From: Actinobacillus genomosp. 1
GTDB lineage: Bacteria; Pseudomonadota; Gammaproteobacteria; Enterobacterales; Pasteurellaceae
NCBI RefSeq assembly: GCF_029774175.1
Contig: NZ_CP103834.1
Coordinates: 2,225,001-2,289,000, forward strand
Direction of reading: 5' to 3'
Length of the DNA: 64,000 nt
Shown here: piece by piece, positions 34,538 through 43,200 of the stretch
How positions within the stretch are numbered: position 1 is the stretch's first letter
How the letters are laid out: every line of letters begins with the position of its first letter
Made by a program: the position numbers and the translations under genes
Notes under the pieces: generated by a model
What the model was told of the DNA's origin: nothing
The model's database searches: none
What the model saw: only the letters and a program-made list of their open reading frames with translations

Positions 34538-34553
34538 TGTGATTGATTTCACA
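34538..34553. promoter_or_regulatory. Consensus CRP site upstream of yjiH
   Basis: TGTGA-TTGATT-TCACA matches the CRP consensus at all ten defined positions. On the minus strand TATACT at 34516-34521 is a plausible -10, which would place the CRP centre near -41 relative to the start of transcription. Confidence 0.9.
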
Positions 34554-34580
34554 AAAACGAGATGTCATTGAGGAAAAAGT

Positions 34581-34647
34581 AAGCGGTCATATTTTCGAGT
34601 ATTTTTACGCTTTAAAAAGGTAAAAAAATCAAAAAATTAGACCGCTT
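34581..34647. repeat. Widely spaced USS pair between yjiH and hemH
   Basis: AAGCGGTC at 34581-34588 and GACCGCTT at 34640-34647 face each other across about 50 AT-rich bases containing A runs. On the minus strand this may end the hemH transcript; the long loop makes it a weak terminator. Confidence 0.5.
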
Positions 34648-34651
34648 ATTT

Positions 34652-35611
34652 TTAGATCTTAGCTTCGATCAGCTTAGCTAAGGCAGTGATGTGATCGGCA
34701 TTCGCATTGAGTGCCGGAATGTAGCGATAAGCCTGTCCGCCTGCATTAAGGAAGTTTTCTTTATTTTCCTCGGCAATTTCTTCCAACGTTTCCAAGCAAT
34801 CCGCTGAAAAGCCGGCACAAATTACCGCAATTTTTTTCACCCCTTGGCTCGGTAATTTTTCTAATGTTTCATCGGTATAAGGTTGTAGCCACTCTTCATC
34901 GCCGAAACGAGATTGATAAGTCACCATCCATTGCTCGTCAGTAAGCGATAATTTATTTGCGACTAATTGTGCGGTTTGTTGGCAATGTTCCGGATAAAAA
35001 TCGCCCTCGGTTTGGTAACGCTTCGGAATACCGTGGAAAGAGAACAATAATTTTTCATCTTCGGCTAATTGAATCGTATTCGCTAACGCTTGGATATAAA
35101 GTGGATCGTTGTGATAGCTATGAATAAAATCAAACGGCACAATTTTACGCTGTTGAGTTAAACCGCGTGCGAAAGCGTCCAATACCGATGCGGTTGTCGT
35201 GCTGCTGTATTGCGGATAAAGCGGTAGCACAATGATTTTGCTTACACCGGCTTTAATTAAGCGGTCTGTAGCACTTTCAATACTCGGATTGCCATAGCTC
35301 ATTCCAAGCTCCACTAAGATATTTTGATTTTGTTGATCAAAATAGCTTTGTAACGCTTGTTGTTGCTGACGAGAGATAGATAATAACGGCGAACCTTGAT
35401 CCGTCCAGATCTCGCTATAAAGTTTTGCGACTTTCGGGGATCTTTTCGGTAGGATCATATAGTTTAAGATAAATTGCCATTTGAATTTAGGTAAGTCGAT
35501 CACGCGCGGATCGCTGAGAAATTGTTTTAGATAGCGTTTTACCGCAGGTGCCGTCGGTTCATCCGGTGTACCGAGATTAGCAAGCAGTACACCGATTTTG
35601 TTTTTATTCAT
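34652..35611 (-). CDS. hemH: Ferrochelatase
   Basis: Inserts iron into protoporphyrin IX, the last step of heme synthesis. The 319-aa protein starts MNKNKIGVLLANLGTPDEP and has VIDLPKFKWQFILNYMILP, GSPLL, the active-site region LPLYPQYSSTTTAS with catalytic region LLFSFHGIPKRY near 187, and CAGFSADCLETLEEI near 266. Length is normal. It stands alone and is divergent from rpmH. The iron-uptake module at 46-51 kb is separate. Confidence 0.97.
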   Translation of the reverse strand: MNKNKIGVLLANLGTPDEPTAPAVKRYLKQFLSDPRVIDLPKFKWQFILNYMILPKRSPKVAKLYSEIWTDQGSPLLSISRQQQQALQSYFDQQNQNILVELGMSYGNPSIESATDRLIKAGVSKIIVLPLYPQYSSTTTASVLDAFARGLTQQRKIVPFDFIHSYHNDPLYIQALANTIQLAEDEKLLFSFHGIPKRYQTEGDFYPEHCQQTAQLVANKLSLTDEQWMVTYQSRFGDEEWLQPYTDETLEKLPSQGVKKIAVICAGFSADCLETLEEIAEENKENFLNAGGQAYRYIPALNANADHITALAKLIEAKI

Positions 35612-35885
35612 AAATAAGACTCATTAAATATGGATCGGAATAAATGAATTTTGCGTTAATTTAGGTTTGAAGACAAATAGAATTTTTGTGTTAATTACAG
35701 AGATAGGTAATAATCTATATTAAGCGGTCTGTTTTCAGTATAACTTTGCAAATAATCGTGCGGTATTTTGCTTTCGTCCTTGATTTTCGTTTCATTTATC
35801 GGTAAAATCGCAACTCTTTTTTATAGTCCTCGTTTGGCAAAGATTTAATTCCAGCCAACATATTTAAATATTTAGGTAGATAGCA

Positions 35886-36020
35886 ATGAAACGTACATTT
35901 CAACCTTCTGTATTAAAACGTGCTCGTACTCACGGTTTCCGTGCTCGTATGGCTACTAAAAACGGTCGTCAAGTTTTAGCACGTCGTCGTGCTAAAGGTC
36001 GTAAATCTTTATCTGCATAA
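35886..36020 (+). CDS. rpmH: 50S ribosomal protein L34
   Basis: Very basic 44-aa ribosomal protein: MKRTFQPSVLKRARTHGF, then RMATKNGRQVLARRRAKGRK. It is complete from ATG 35886 to TAA 36020. It heads the conserved rpmH-rnpA-yidD unit. The gene upstream here is hemH, divergently oriented, not dnaA as in E. coli. Confidence 0.98.
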   Translation: MKRTFQPSVLKRARTHGFRARMATKNGRQVLARRRAKGRKSLSA

Positions 36021-36052
36021 TTTGCAGTTAAAGTAAAAGCCTTATCACTTTA

Positions 36053-36418
36053 GTGAAAAAGCTAACTTTTTCTCGGGAGCTACGTTTGTTAGCTCCCACT
36101 CAATTTAAAGCTGTGTTCGAGCAACCGCTTCGAGCTAGCACCCCCGAACTTACTATTCTCGCTCGTCATAATAATCTCGATATTCCTCGTCTTGGTTTAA
36201 CCGTTGCTAAAAAACATTTAAAACGTGCTCATGATCGTAATCGTATTAAACGTATTGTGCGTGAAAGTTTTCGTTTAAAGCAGCATGAACTTCCAAGTGC
36301 GGATTTCGTATTTGTGGCGAAAGGCGGTATCGGTAAGCTTGATAATGTCACTCTTTTTGCGATGTTGGAGAAGCTATGGGCTCGTCACATCCGTTTGGCG
36401 AAAAAGCCGCAAGCGTAA
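36053..36418 (+). CDS. rnpA: Ribonuclease P protein component
   Basis: Basic protein subunit of RNase P, which matures tRNA 5' ends. The 121-aa protein contains the RNR motif region KKHLKRAHDRNRIKRIVRES near residue 62 and LRLLAPTQFKAVFEQ at the start. The start is GTG at 36053, 32 bases after rpmH. Its 3' end overlaps the start of yidD by 43 bases in another frame, an arrangement typical of this cluster. Confidence 0.95.
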   Translation: MKKLTFSRELRLLAPTQFKAVFEQPLRASTPELTILARHNNLDIPRLGLTVAKKHLKRAHDRNRIKRIVRESFRLKQHELPSADFVFVAKGGIGKLDNVTLFAMLEKLWARHIRLAKKPQA

Positions 36419-36684
36419 AAGTAACGCCTTCGATTGGGGCTCGTTTACTATTATTGCTCATCTATTTTTACCGTTATTGCATTAGTCCGTTAATCGGACC
36501 GCGTTGTCGTTTTTATCCGACTTGTTCAACTTATGCGGTTGAAGCGATTAAATTACACGGAGCAATAAAAGGCGGTTGGCTGGCGGCTAAACGTATTGCA
36601 CGTTGCCATCCTTGGAATGAGGGCGGGGAAGATCCGGTTCCGCCTTGTTGCGGTCATCATGCAGAAAAGCATAAAGAAAAATAA
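36376..36684 (+). CDS. yidD: Membrane protein insertion efficiency factor YidD
   Basis: Small membrane-associated protein that helps YidC-dependent insertion. The 102-aa product has the family core YCISPLIGPRCRFYPTCSTY, IKGGWLAAKRIARCHPW and GGEDPVPP, with conserved cysteines. The first ATG in frame is 36376, inside rnpA, which gives an N-terminus of about 15 residues longer than E. coli YidD; no alternative start with a good site is apparent. A bidirectional terminator follows. Confidence 0.92.
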   Translation: MGSSHPFGEKAASVKVTPSIGARLLLLLIYFYRYCISPLIGPRCRFYPTCSTYAVEAIKLHGAIKGGWLAAKRIARCHPWNEGGEDPVPPCCGHHAEKHKEK

Positions 36685-36695
36685 TCGGAAAAATA

Positions 36696-36722
36696 AAAGG
36701 CGACCAAACGGTCGCCTTTTTT
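36696..36722. terminator. Bidirectional terminator between yidD and glnA
   Basis: AAAGGCGACC/GGTCGCCTTT ten-base-pair stem with an AAAC loop followed by T residues; A residues precede it for the minus strand. Confidence 0.9.
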
Positions 36723-36735
36723 GATCTTTTTGCAA

Positions 36736-38151
36736 TTATGCGTAGTACATTTCAAATTCTACTGGGTGTGGCGTCATATTTAAACGCTCAACTTCTTTAC
36801 GGCGAATATTGATATAAGCCTCTACAAATTCTTTCGTGAATACCCCGCCTTGGGTTAAGAATTCGTAGTCTGAAGCAAGTGAATCTAACGCTTCTTCCAA
36901 TGAAGTGGCTACTGCAGGAATTTCTTTAAGTTCTTCCGGCGGTAGGTCGTAAAGGTTTTTATCCATTGCATCACCCGGGTGAATTTTATTAATTACCCCG
37001 TCTAAACCTGCCATTAATAACGCTGCAAAGCAGAGGTATGGGTTTGCTAACGGATCCGGGAAGCGAGCTTCGACACGAGTCGCTTTCGGGCTGGTTACCG
37101 CTGGGATACGGATTGATGCCGAACGGTTACTTGCCGAATAAGCTAATAATACCGGTGCTTCAAAGCCCGGTACTAAACGTTTGTACGAGTTAGTACTTGG
37201 GTTGGTAAACGCATTTAATGCTTTAGCGTGTTTAATGATACCGCCGATATAATAAAGTGCCGTTTCAGATAAGCCGGCATATTTATCGCCCATAAATACG
37301 TTTTTGCCGTCTTTGCTTAATGACATATTACAGTGCATACCCGAGCCGTTATCGCCTGCAAACGGTTTCGGCATAAAGCAAGCTGTTTTACCGTGTTCTA
37401 ACGCAACGTTTTGCACGACATATTTATAGATCTGTGTTTCGTCCGCTTTTAACGTTAAGCTGTTAAATTTAGTCGCAATTTCATTTTGACCTGCTGTCGC
37501 CACTTCGTGGTGATGCGCTTCAACCACTAAGCCCATTTCTTCTAAAATTAAACACATTTCCGAACGAATGTCATGTGCCGAATCAATAGGTGCAACCGCA
37601 CAATAGCCGCCTTTTTTGAGCGGACGATAGCCTGTATTACCGTCTTCGTATTTACGATTTGTATTCCAAGCCGCTTCAATATCATCAATTTTGTACGACA
37701 CATTGTTCATACCAACGTTATAGCGTACATCATCAAATAAGAAGAATTCCGGTTCCGGACCAAACATTACGCTGTCGGCGATACCGGTTGATTTCAGATA
37801 GTTTTCCGCACGAATAGCAATTGAGCGCGGGTCGCGGTCGTAAGATTGCATTGTGTTTGGATCGTAGATACTACAGCGGAGAGTAAGAGTAGGGATTCGA
37901 GCGAAGGGATCAACAATAGCGGTTTCGGCGATTGGCATTAAAAGCATATCGGCTTTATTGATTGCTTTCCAACCTTCAACAGACGAACCGTCGAACATTT
38001 TACCTTCTTCAAATAAGTCTTCTAAATCGTCACCGATTAAACTTACCGGGAGTGAAACACCGTGTTCTTTACCTTTGATATCGGTAAATTTTAACATTAC
38101 GAATTTGATATCGTTATCTTTGATTAAATCAAATACTCTTTTTACAGACAT
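36736..38151 (-). CDS. glnA: Glutamine synthetase, type I
   Basis: ATP-dependent synthesis of glutamine from glutamate and ammonia; a dodecamer. The 471-aa protein has DGSSVEGWKAI, MFGPEPEFFLFD, AGQNEIATKFNSL, GSGMHCNMSL, NPSTNSYKRLVPGFEAP, ASNRSASIRIP and the adenylylation tyrosine in KNLYDLPPEE near residue 399, so GlnE-type control is likely. I start at ATG 38151 (MSVKRVFDLIKDN, GGAAG seven bases upstream); the upstream in-frame ATG at 38184 lacks homology. No ntrBC follows, as usual in this family. Confidence 0.97.
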   Translation of the reverse strand: MSVKRVFDLIKDNDIKFVMLKFTDIKGKEHGVSLPVSLIGDDLEDLFEEGKMFDGSSVEGWKAINKADMLLMPIAETAIVDPFARIPTLTLRCSIYDPNTMQSYDRDPRSIAIRAENYLKSTGIADSVMFGPEPEFFLFDDVRYNVGMNNVSYKIDDIEAAWNTNRKYEDGNTGYRPLKKGGYCAVAPIDSAHDIRSEMCLILEEMGLVVEAHHHEVATAGQNEIATKFNSLTLKADETQIYKYVVQNVALEHGKTACFMPKPFAGDNGSGMHCNMSLSKDGKNVFMGDKYAGLSETALYYIGGIIKHAKALNAFTNPSTNSYKRLVPGFEAPVLLAYSASNRSASIRIPAVTSPKATRVEARFPDPLANPYLCFAALLMAGLDGVINKIHPGDAMDKNLYDLPPEELKEIPAVATSLEEALDSLASDYEFLTQGGVFTKEFVEAYINIRRKEVERLNMTPHPVEFEMYYA

Positions 38152-38366
38152 TGTGGGACTTCCTTCAAGCGGGTTGATTTTCACAGGAATTTGCGAAAAG
38201 AGAAAGATACAAGAATTTGAGGAAATTTTAAATAGACAAATATAAGAATTTGCAAAAATTTTCGATTCGAAAGAAAATTGTTTTATAAAAATTGATATTC
38301 GAAAGTTAAACGTTTGCGTCGAAACAAAATAACTTATGACAATAAATCGGCAAAATAAATCAAATG
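38152..38366. other. glnA promoter region
   Basis: AT-rich region upstream of glnA on the minus strand. It must hold the glnA promoter, but I cannot single out a convincing -35/-10 pair or an NtrC site. No gene is visible. It adjoins the possible small RNA at 38367-38490. Confidence 0.4.
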
Positions 38367-38490
38367 ATAAGGAAAATTATTCTTATGAACTATCTTAGTA
38401 CCTGCCAGTCTATATTTAAGTGTTCTCGGACACACTTTAAAAATTTATTCATTACGTTTTAAAATGTGCTAGGTTTTTACCTAGCCATTT
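38367..38490 (+). ncRNA. Possible small RNA or 25-codon gene with a Fur-like operator
   Basis: A near-palindrome, ATAAGGAAAATTATTCTTAT (38367-38386), resembles a Fur box. It is followed by about 80 bases and a hairpin with arms AAAATG-GCTAGG and CCTAGC-CATTTT (one bulge) at 38462-38490. An open frame of 25 codons (ATG 38385, stop ending 38462, starting MNYLSTCQSIF) lies between them, with AAGGA 11 bases upstream. The layout fits a short iron-regulated transcript, such as a RyhB-like RNA or a leader peptide. The evidence is only layout, so confidence is low. Confidence 0.35.
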
Positions 38491-38508
38491 TCATTTATCA
38501 GGTTAGAA

Positions 38509-39336
38509 TCAGTAACCTTTCGATTTAAAGTCCGGTAAAAATTCGTTGGAATTTAACCGCTTCACTTGTGTTTCGATATGCCCGTCATCGAATAAATTCA
38601 ATTCTCGCCAACCTTGCGGGAGTAAATCTAAAGTAAAGTCATCGCAATTCGGTTTGAATTGAATACAGGTTGAAGGGGTAGCGAAGATTCGGTAATCCTT
38701 CCACATATCATCCACTTCTTGATGAATATGCCCGTGTAAAATCGCTTTGACATTAGGATAATGTTGCAAAACTTCGGCCAGCTGCTCACTGTTATTCAGA
38801 CAGTGCTGATCAAGCCATGCGGAACGGGTTGATAAAATATTATGATGCAGTACGACCAAGGAATAGCGTTCCGGGTATTCGGCAAGTTTTTTACCCAGCC
38901 AAGATAATTGTCCGAATGACAGATGACCGCTCGCCGCTCCGGCTATTTGGCTGTTAAGCAGAATAATTTGCCATTTTTCTCCGGCTAGAATATGTTTGGC
39001 GGGAGATATATGCGGATACTTTGCCAAATATAATCCCATATGCGGTTGCAGATCATGATTCCCCTCCAACCAGAAGATCGGCTTTGCTAACGGCTGTACC
39101 ATTTTGGCAAAACGATGATAAGCTTCCGGATTGTGATCTTGAATCAGATCGCCGGTTGCTAAAACTAAGTCATACTCAAATTCGCTTTTTTGAATTTGAT
39201 TGAGTACGGCTTGAAAACTGTCGGTTGTATTTACGCCGAGTAATTTTTCATTTTCTGAGGTAAAAAGATGCGGATCGGTGATCTGCAGTAATCGAACGAC
39301 CGGTTCTTTTTTTCCTAGCGAATAAAAGCTGCTCAT
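38509..39336 (-). CDS. cpdA: 3',5'-cyclic-AMP phosphodiesterase CpdA
   Basis: Class III calcineurin-like phosphodiesterase that hydrolyses cAMP, lowering CRP activity. The 275-aa protein has the metallophosphoesterase motifs QITDPHLF near residue 19, ATGDLIQDH near 60, LEGNHDLQP near 92, VVLHHN near 160, and ILHGHIHQE near 201. These give the full set of metal ligands. ATG 39336 has GGAGGAAG upstream. Together with crp at 58.5 kb it links to the several CRP sites in this window. A hairpin at 38462-38490 may end the transcript. Confidence 0.94.
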   Translation of the reverse strand: MSSFYSLGKKEPVVRLLQITDPHLFTSENEKLLGVNTTDSFQAVLNQIQKSEFEYDLVLATGDLIQDHNPEAYHRFAKMVQPLAKPIFWLEGNHDLQPHMGLYLAKYPHISPAKHILAGEKWQIILLNSQIAGAASGHLSFGQLSWLGKKLAEYPERYSLVVLHHNILSTRSAWLDQHCLNNSEQLAEVLQHYPNVKAILHGHIHQEVDDMWKDYRIFATPSTCIQFKPNCDDFTLDLLPQGWRELNLFDDGHIETQVKRLNSNEFLPDFKSKGY

Positions 39337-39485
39337 TGCTTCCTCCTTGTTTGTTTAGCGACTTTGTATTCCGTTTAGTTGAGCACTTTACTACTTTATT
39401 TATAAGTTTATCAGCTACTTAACGTTAAAAATGAGCGTTATGCCTCATTTTTCACAGAAATTTACGTTTTTTTGTCGGATTCATC

Positions 39486-39516
39486 AAAAAAATTTGCCCT
39501 CTTTACGAGGGCAAAT
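39486..39516 (-). terminator. Rho-independent terminator after nudF
   Basis: ATTTGCCCTC/GAGGGCAAAT ten-base-pair stem with a five-base loop. On the minus strand it is followed by TTTTTTTG, 28 bases after the nudF stop. Confidence 0.9.
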
Positions 39517-39543
39517 GACTTTGTCTTTATCGGTAAGCTAGGC

Positions 39544-40167
39544 TTACATTTTATATTTTTGATAGTTAAGTTGTAGCCATTGTAAACCGACGACCGCAAT
39601 CACATTATCGATTTTTCCTTCGCAAACCCACTGGTAGGCTTGTTCACGACTGACGACGTGTACCAAAATATCTTCGCCTTCCTCTTCTAAACCGTGGGTC
39701 GCGCCGGATTGAACGGTAGAACTATCGATTAAACCGAGGAATAAATGTAAGCGTTCCAATTGTCCGCCCGGGCTGTCCCAAATACTTAACGCATGCTCGA
39801 CCTGATTAACGATTAATCCCGCTTCCTCTTGCGCTTCTCGAATAGCGACTTCGGCCGGATCTTCATTACCTTTATCCACCATACCGGCAACCAATTCCAG
39901 CAACCAAGGCGAGGCGTCCGATTTCGGATCATAAGCGCCGATGCGGACTTGTTCGACCAAGATAACGCTATCACGTACGGGATCATAAGCGATTAATGCC
40001 GCCGCGGCACCTTTGATAAGTAATTCACGTACTATTTCACCGCTCATTTCACCGGAAAATAGCTTATGGCGAAAGTACATTTTTTTTAATTCAAAATGCC
40101 CTTTATAAACGGTTTCTTCTTTCAGCAAATGAAGATCTTGTTGTGAAAATTGACGAAGTTTAGCCAT
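39544..40167 (-). CDS. nudF: ADP-ribose pyrophosphatase (Nudix)
   Basis: Hydrolyses ADP-ribose to AMP and ribose 5-phosphate. The 207-aa protein has a full Nudix box, GNEDPAEVAIREAQEEAGLI near residues 105-124, with the REaqEEaG core. The preceding LLELVAGMVDKG and the C-terminal VVGLQWLQLN are typical of NudF/YqiE. It lies nine bases downstream of psiE in a phosphopantetheinyl transferase-psiE-nudF unit. In E. coli nudF and cpdA are adjacent; here they are also neighbours but split by a terminator. Confidence 0.94.
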   Translation of the reverse strand: MAKLRQFSQQDLHLLKEETVYKGHFELKKMYFRHKLFSGEMSGEIVRELLIKGAAAALIAYDPVRDSVILVEQVRIGAYDPKSDASPWLLELVAGMVDKGNEDPAEVAIREAQEEAGLIVNQVEHALSIWDSPGGQLERLHLFLGLIDSSTVQSGATHGLEEEGEDILVHVVSREQAYQWVCEGKIDNVIAVVGLQWLQLNYQKYKM

Positions 40168-40176
40168 ATTATTTCC

Positions 40177-40596
40177 TTAGCTCTTACGTAAGCGGTCTGA
40201 ATGTACAAGATAGAGGGCAATGATCATCACTAAAATAGATAATGCGAATAATAATGTGTGCATTGCATTTGAGTGATCGACAATGATTAGCCGTACCATA
40301 GCGGTAATCCCGATATACAGGAAGTAACGCAACGGAAAGTGATAATTATATTTGAAATACTGTACGATAAGTGCCAAAAATTCAAAATAGAGGAAAAAAA
40401 TCACAATTTTCTCAACGATCTGAAATTTTTCGCTATGATTTGCGAGTAATTCGTACAGTGAGTAGGCTTCTGAAAAGAGTGAGTAGGATAGTAATAATCC
40501 CGCTACTAATAGCGAGAGGTTGAGTGTCCATTGAAAAAATTCGGAAATAAATTTTCCAAAACGGGAATGTTTTTCTTCTAATGTGAGTTTAGGCAT
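40177..40596 (-). CDS. psiE: PsiE family phosphate-starvation-inducible membrane protein
   Basis: A 139-aa inner-membrane protein with four helices, similar to E. coli PsiE. The conserved core is FLYFEFLALIVQYFKYNYHF, PLRYFLYIGITAMVRLIIVD and a C-terminal helix pair. Its function is not known beyond phosphate-starvation induction in E. coli. I start at ATG 40596 (AAGGA site upstream); an in-frame ATG at 40686 would start inside the upstream gene without homology. It overlaps the phosphopantetheinyl transferase gene by eight bases. Confidence 0.92.
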   Translation of the reverse strand: MPKLTLEEKHSRFGKFISEFFQWTLNLSLLVAGLLLSYSLFSEAYSLYELLANHSEKFQIVEKIVIFFLYFEFLALIVQYFKYNYHFPLRYFLYIGITAMVRLIIVDHSNAMHTLLFALSILVMIIALYLVHSDRLRKS

Positions 40597-41317
40597 TTGG
40601 ATTCCTTGGATTAACTTGATAAACAAGCGGTTGAAAATCTGAAATTTTTTGCAATTTCCCGTCTTTCCATTCGCTGAGAATGGCAAGCGAGTCGGATAAA
40701 TTTTGATAGAAATAGCATAAGTAAAACGGCAGCTGATGATAAAAATGTAATGTGCCGCTCGGACAGTGTGCCGAGCGGATAATGCGTTGCTGTGGAAAAT
40801 GTTGTACTTCGGACAATTTCACAATCCCCACACCTTGCGATTTCAGCACCGCTTCATGTAAGCACCAGCTCAAATAAAACCGATCGGCTAAGTCGGTAAA
40901 CGGCGTATGATTTTGCTTAAGTAGCCCTTCAATTTCTTCCGTATGGGCGTAGTGGCGTAACAGATCTGCATAACGCCTTACTTTTTGCGGATGCTCAATA
41001 TCAATCCCCACTTGCAATTTACTTTTATGGTAACAAAAGATGACCGCCACCCATTCGCCGGAATGGCTGATATTGAAATCAATGTTCTCATGCCGAACGA
41101 AAGGTCTGCCGCTTTGGGTACGTTGAATATCATCTAATAGATTCATCGGCAGTTGATATTTTTCAAACAATTTTTCCAATAAAAATTGAGCGCAGCGACG
41201 GCTTTTCCAACGTTGCAATTGGCGTTCGGAAAGTGCTTTCGGCGGCAAAAAAGGAAGCGGTATCGGCTCATTATGATGAGCGAATACCACTTCGATAATC
41301 GGAAATAAGTCTGACAT
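40589..41317 (-). CDS. 4'-phosphopantetheinyl transferase superfamily protein
   Basis: Transfers phosphopantetheine from CoA to a serine of a carrier protein. The 242-aa protein has the Sfp/AcpT motifs: RPFVRHENIDFNISHSGEW near 85, VGIDIEHP near 118 (metal-binding D and E) and the YLSWCLHEAVLKSQG helix near 167 (catalytic W-KEA-like region, here HEAVLK). I start at ATG 41317 (MSDLFPIIEVVF). Carrier targets are not in this window. AcpT-like or EntD-like roles are both possible. It is the first gene of its unit. Confidence 0.88.
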   Translation of the reverse strand: MSDLFPIIEVVFAHHNEPIPLPFLPPKALSERQLQRWKSRRCAQFLLEKLFEKYQLPMNLLDDIQRTQSGRPFVRHENIDFNISHSGEWVAVIFCYHKSKLQVGIDIEHPQKVRRYADLLRHYAHTEEIEGLLKQNHTPFTDLADRFYLSWCLHEAVLKSQGVGIVKLSEVQHFPQQRIIRSAHCPSGTLHFYHQLPFYLCYFYQNLSDSLAILSEWKDGKLQKISDFQPLVYQVNPRNPNA

Positions 41318-41376
41318 AAATAGTATGTTGTAAGCGGTGTAATTTAATCGGAATTTTGCAAAAAATCGTTGGTATT

Positions 41377-41805
41377 CTACCGCTTTATCGCAAGGGTTAA
41401 AACACCTGCCGCAACCAGTGCAATCCCAATCCAATCTTGCCCGCTAGGTCTTTCGCCTAAAAAGATAACCGCAAACAGCGTAACCAATACGATACTAAAT
41501 TTATCAATCGGTGCGACTTGCGAAGCGTTTCCCATTTGTAATGCTTTAAAATAAGCTAACCATGAAACACCGGTCGCAATTCCCGAAAGAATTAAAAACG
41601 TCCAGTTTTTGCCGGTAAGCGAACCGAGCGATTGCCATTTGTTGCTATAAGTAAGAAAAGCGATAAGCGCGATAATAATAACGATAGTACGTATAAAGGT
41701 CGCAAAATCAGAATCAATCCCTTGTAATCCGACCTTAGCAAAGATAGCGGTAAATGCAGCGAATAAAGCTGAAATTAACGCCCAATAAAGCCATTCATTT
41801 GACAT
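41377..41805 (-). CDS. EamA-family transporter, single-domain (half-size)
   Basis: A 142-aa membrane protein with five predicted helices and one EamA domain: WALISALFAAFTAIFAKVGL at the start, SGIATGVSWLAYFKALQMG, VAPIDKFSIVLVTLFAVIFL and a C-terminal IALVAAGVLTLAIKR. Most EamA proteins have two such domains; single-domain members probably dimerise. The frame is intact and complete, so I do not regard it as truncated. ATG 41805 has GGGAG five bases upstream. Substrate unknown. It is separated from the next minus-strand gene by a degenerate USS pair. Confidence 0.88.
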   Translation of the reverse strand: MSNEWLYWALISALFAAFTAIFAKVGLQGIDSDFATFIRTIVIIIALIAFLTYSNKWQSLGSLTGKNWTFLILSGIATGVSWLAYFKALQMGNASQVAPIDKFSIVLVTLFAVIFLGERPSGQDWIGIALVAAGVLTLAIKR

Positions 41806-41982
41806 AATTACTCCCAAATGGTTATAAAAGAAACAAACAGACGGTGAACCGGTCTAAAAACCGTTAAATTATAGCGGATTTTGCTTTTGTATTTGGTTAA
41901 AAAAATGTTAAGGTCGAGATTAAGTTTATTGGCTATACGATTGAATGTTTTTCGGTCGTACTTATAGAGGAGATTTTTTTGC

Positions 41983-43167
41983 ATGTTAAAACAAATTCAG
42001 AAATTTCTGAAATTAGAAGCGGCGAGTGGGATTTTACTGTTGGTATCGGCACTACTTGCGATGATTTTTGCCAATACTGATTTGAATCAGTTGTATTTTA
42101 GTTTTCTACAAACGGAAGTAGCGATTAAATTCGGGGCTTTTAGTATTGATAAACCGTTATTAATGTGGGTCAATGACGGTTTTATGGCAGTCTTTTTTAT
42201 CTTAGTCGGTATGGAAGTAAAAAGAGAGCTGTTTGAAGGCTCGCTTTCAAGCTACCAAAAGGCGGTTTTTCCTGCCGTCGCTGCGTTAGGCGGAATGATC
42301 GTGCCTGCATTGGTTTATTGGTTTATTAACCAAAACAGTCCCGAATATCAGCAAGGTTGGGCGATCCCGATGGCAACCGATATTGCCTTTGCATTAGGGA
42401 TTGTCGCTTTACTCAGTAAACAAGTTCCACCGGCACTTAAAGTGTTCTTATTAGCATTAGCCATTATTGATGACTTAGGTGCGATTATCGTGATTGCATT
42501 ATTCTTCTCGCATGAAATGAGTATGCAAGCCTTAACGATTGCAAGTCTCGCAATTATTGTTTTGGTGGCAATGAATCGTTATAAAGTAACCGGTTTAATC
42601 AACTATGCCATCATCGGTACGATTCTTTGGGCTTCGGTTTTAAAATCCGGAGTGCACGCAACATTAGCGGGCGTAATTATCGGTTTCTGTATTCCGTTAC
42701 GCGGTAAAAACGGCGAAGCACCGTTGCATCATTTGGAACACGCGCTTGCGCCGTGGTGTTCGTTTGCGATTTTACCGTTGTTCGCGTTCTCAAATGCCGG
42801 CGTATCGCTGGAAGGTATGAGCTTGGATAAGTTAGCTTCTCCGTTACCGTTAGGCGTAGCATTAGGTTTAATTATCGGTAAGCCGGTCGGCGTTTTCTTA
42901 TTTAGCTATGTATCCGTATTATTAGGTATAGCGAAATTACCGGAAGGTATTAACTTTAAACAAATTTTTGCGATTGCAGTGCTTTGCGGCATCGGATTTA
43001 CCATGTCAATGTTTATTGCAGGGCTTGCATTTGGTGAGGGAGATGCGAGTGAAGATGTGCTTGCATTGGCTCGTTTAGGTATTTTAATGGGTACTTTCGT
43101 TTCGGCGATAATCGGTTATTTCCTATTAAAATTGACAACGAAGTCAAACTTGATGAAAGCGGCGTAA
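41983..43167 (+). CDS. nhaA: Na+/H+ antiporter NhaA
   Basis: Exports sodium in exchange for protons, controlling cytoplasmic pH and salt. The 394-aa protein has 12 predicted membrane segments and the paired ion-binding aspartates in LAIIDDLGAIIVIALFF near residues 162-163, with the discontinuous-helix region MATDIAFALGIVALL near 130. Length is normal. The start has AGAGGAG upstream. It is monocistronic, with a terminator following. Confidence 0.97.
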   Translation: MLKQIQKFLKLEAASGILLLVSALLAMIFANTDLNQLYFSFLQTEVAIKFGAFSIDKPLLMWVNDGFMAVFFILVGMEVKRELFEGSLSSYQKAVFPAVAALGGMIVPALVYWFINQNSPEYQQGWAIPMATDIAFALGIVALLSKQVPPALKVFLLALAIIDDLGAIIVIALFFSHEMSMQALTIASLAIIVLVAMNRYKVTGLINYAIIGTILWASVLKSGVHATLAGVIIGFCIPLRGKNGEAPLHHLEHALAPWCSFAILPLFAFSNAGVSLEGMSLDKLASPLPLGVALGLIIGKPVGVFLFSYVSVLLGIAKLPEGINFKQIFAIAVLCGIGFTMSMFIAGLAFGEGDASEDVLALARLGILMGTFVSAIIGYFLLKLTTKSNLMKAA

Positions 43168-43200
43168 GCGGTCTGATTTTAGTGACTTTTCGCAAGTTAA

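Noticed and set aside
40597..40686. N-terminal extension of PsiE
   Set aside because: The added 30 residues are encoded inside the upstream gene and lack PsiE similarity; ATG 40596 has a good ribosome-binding site.
41377..41805. The EamA gene as a truncated pseudogene
   Set aside because: Single-domain EamA proteins of this length are common and this frame has a good start, complete domain and clean stop.
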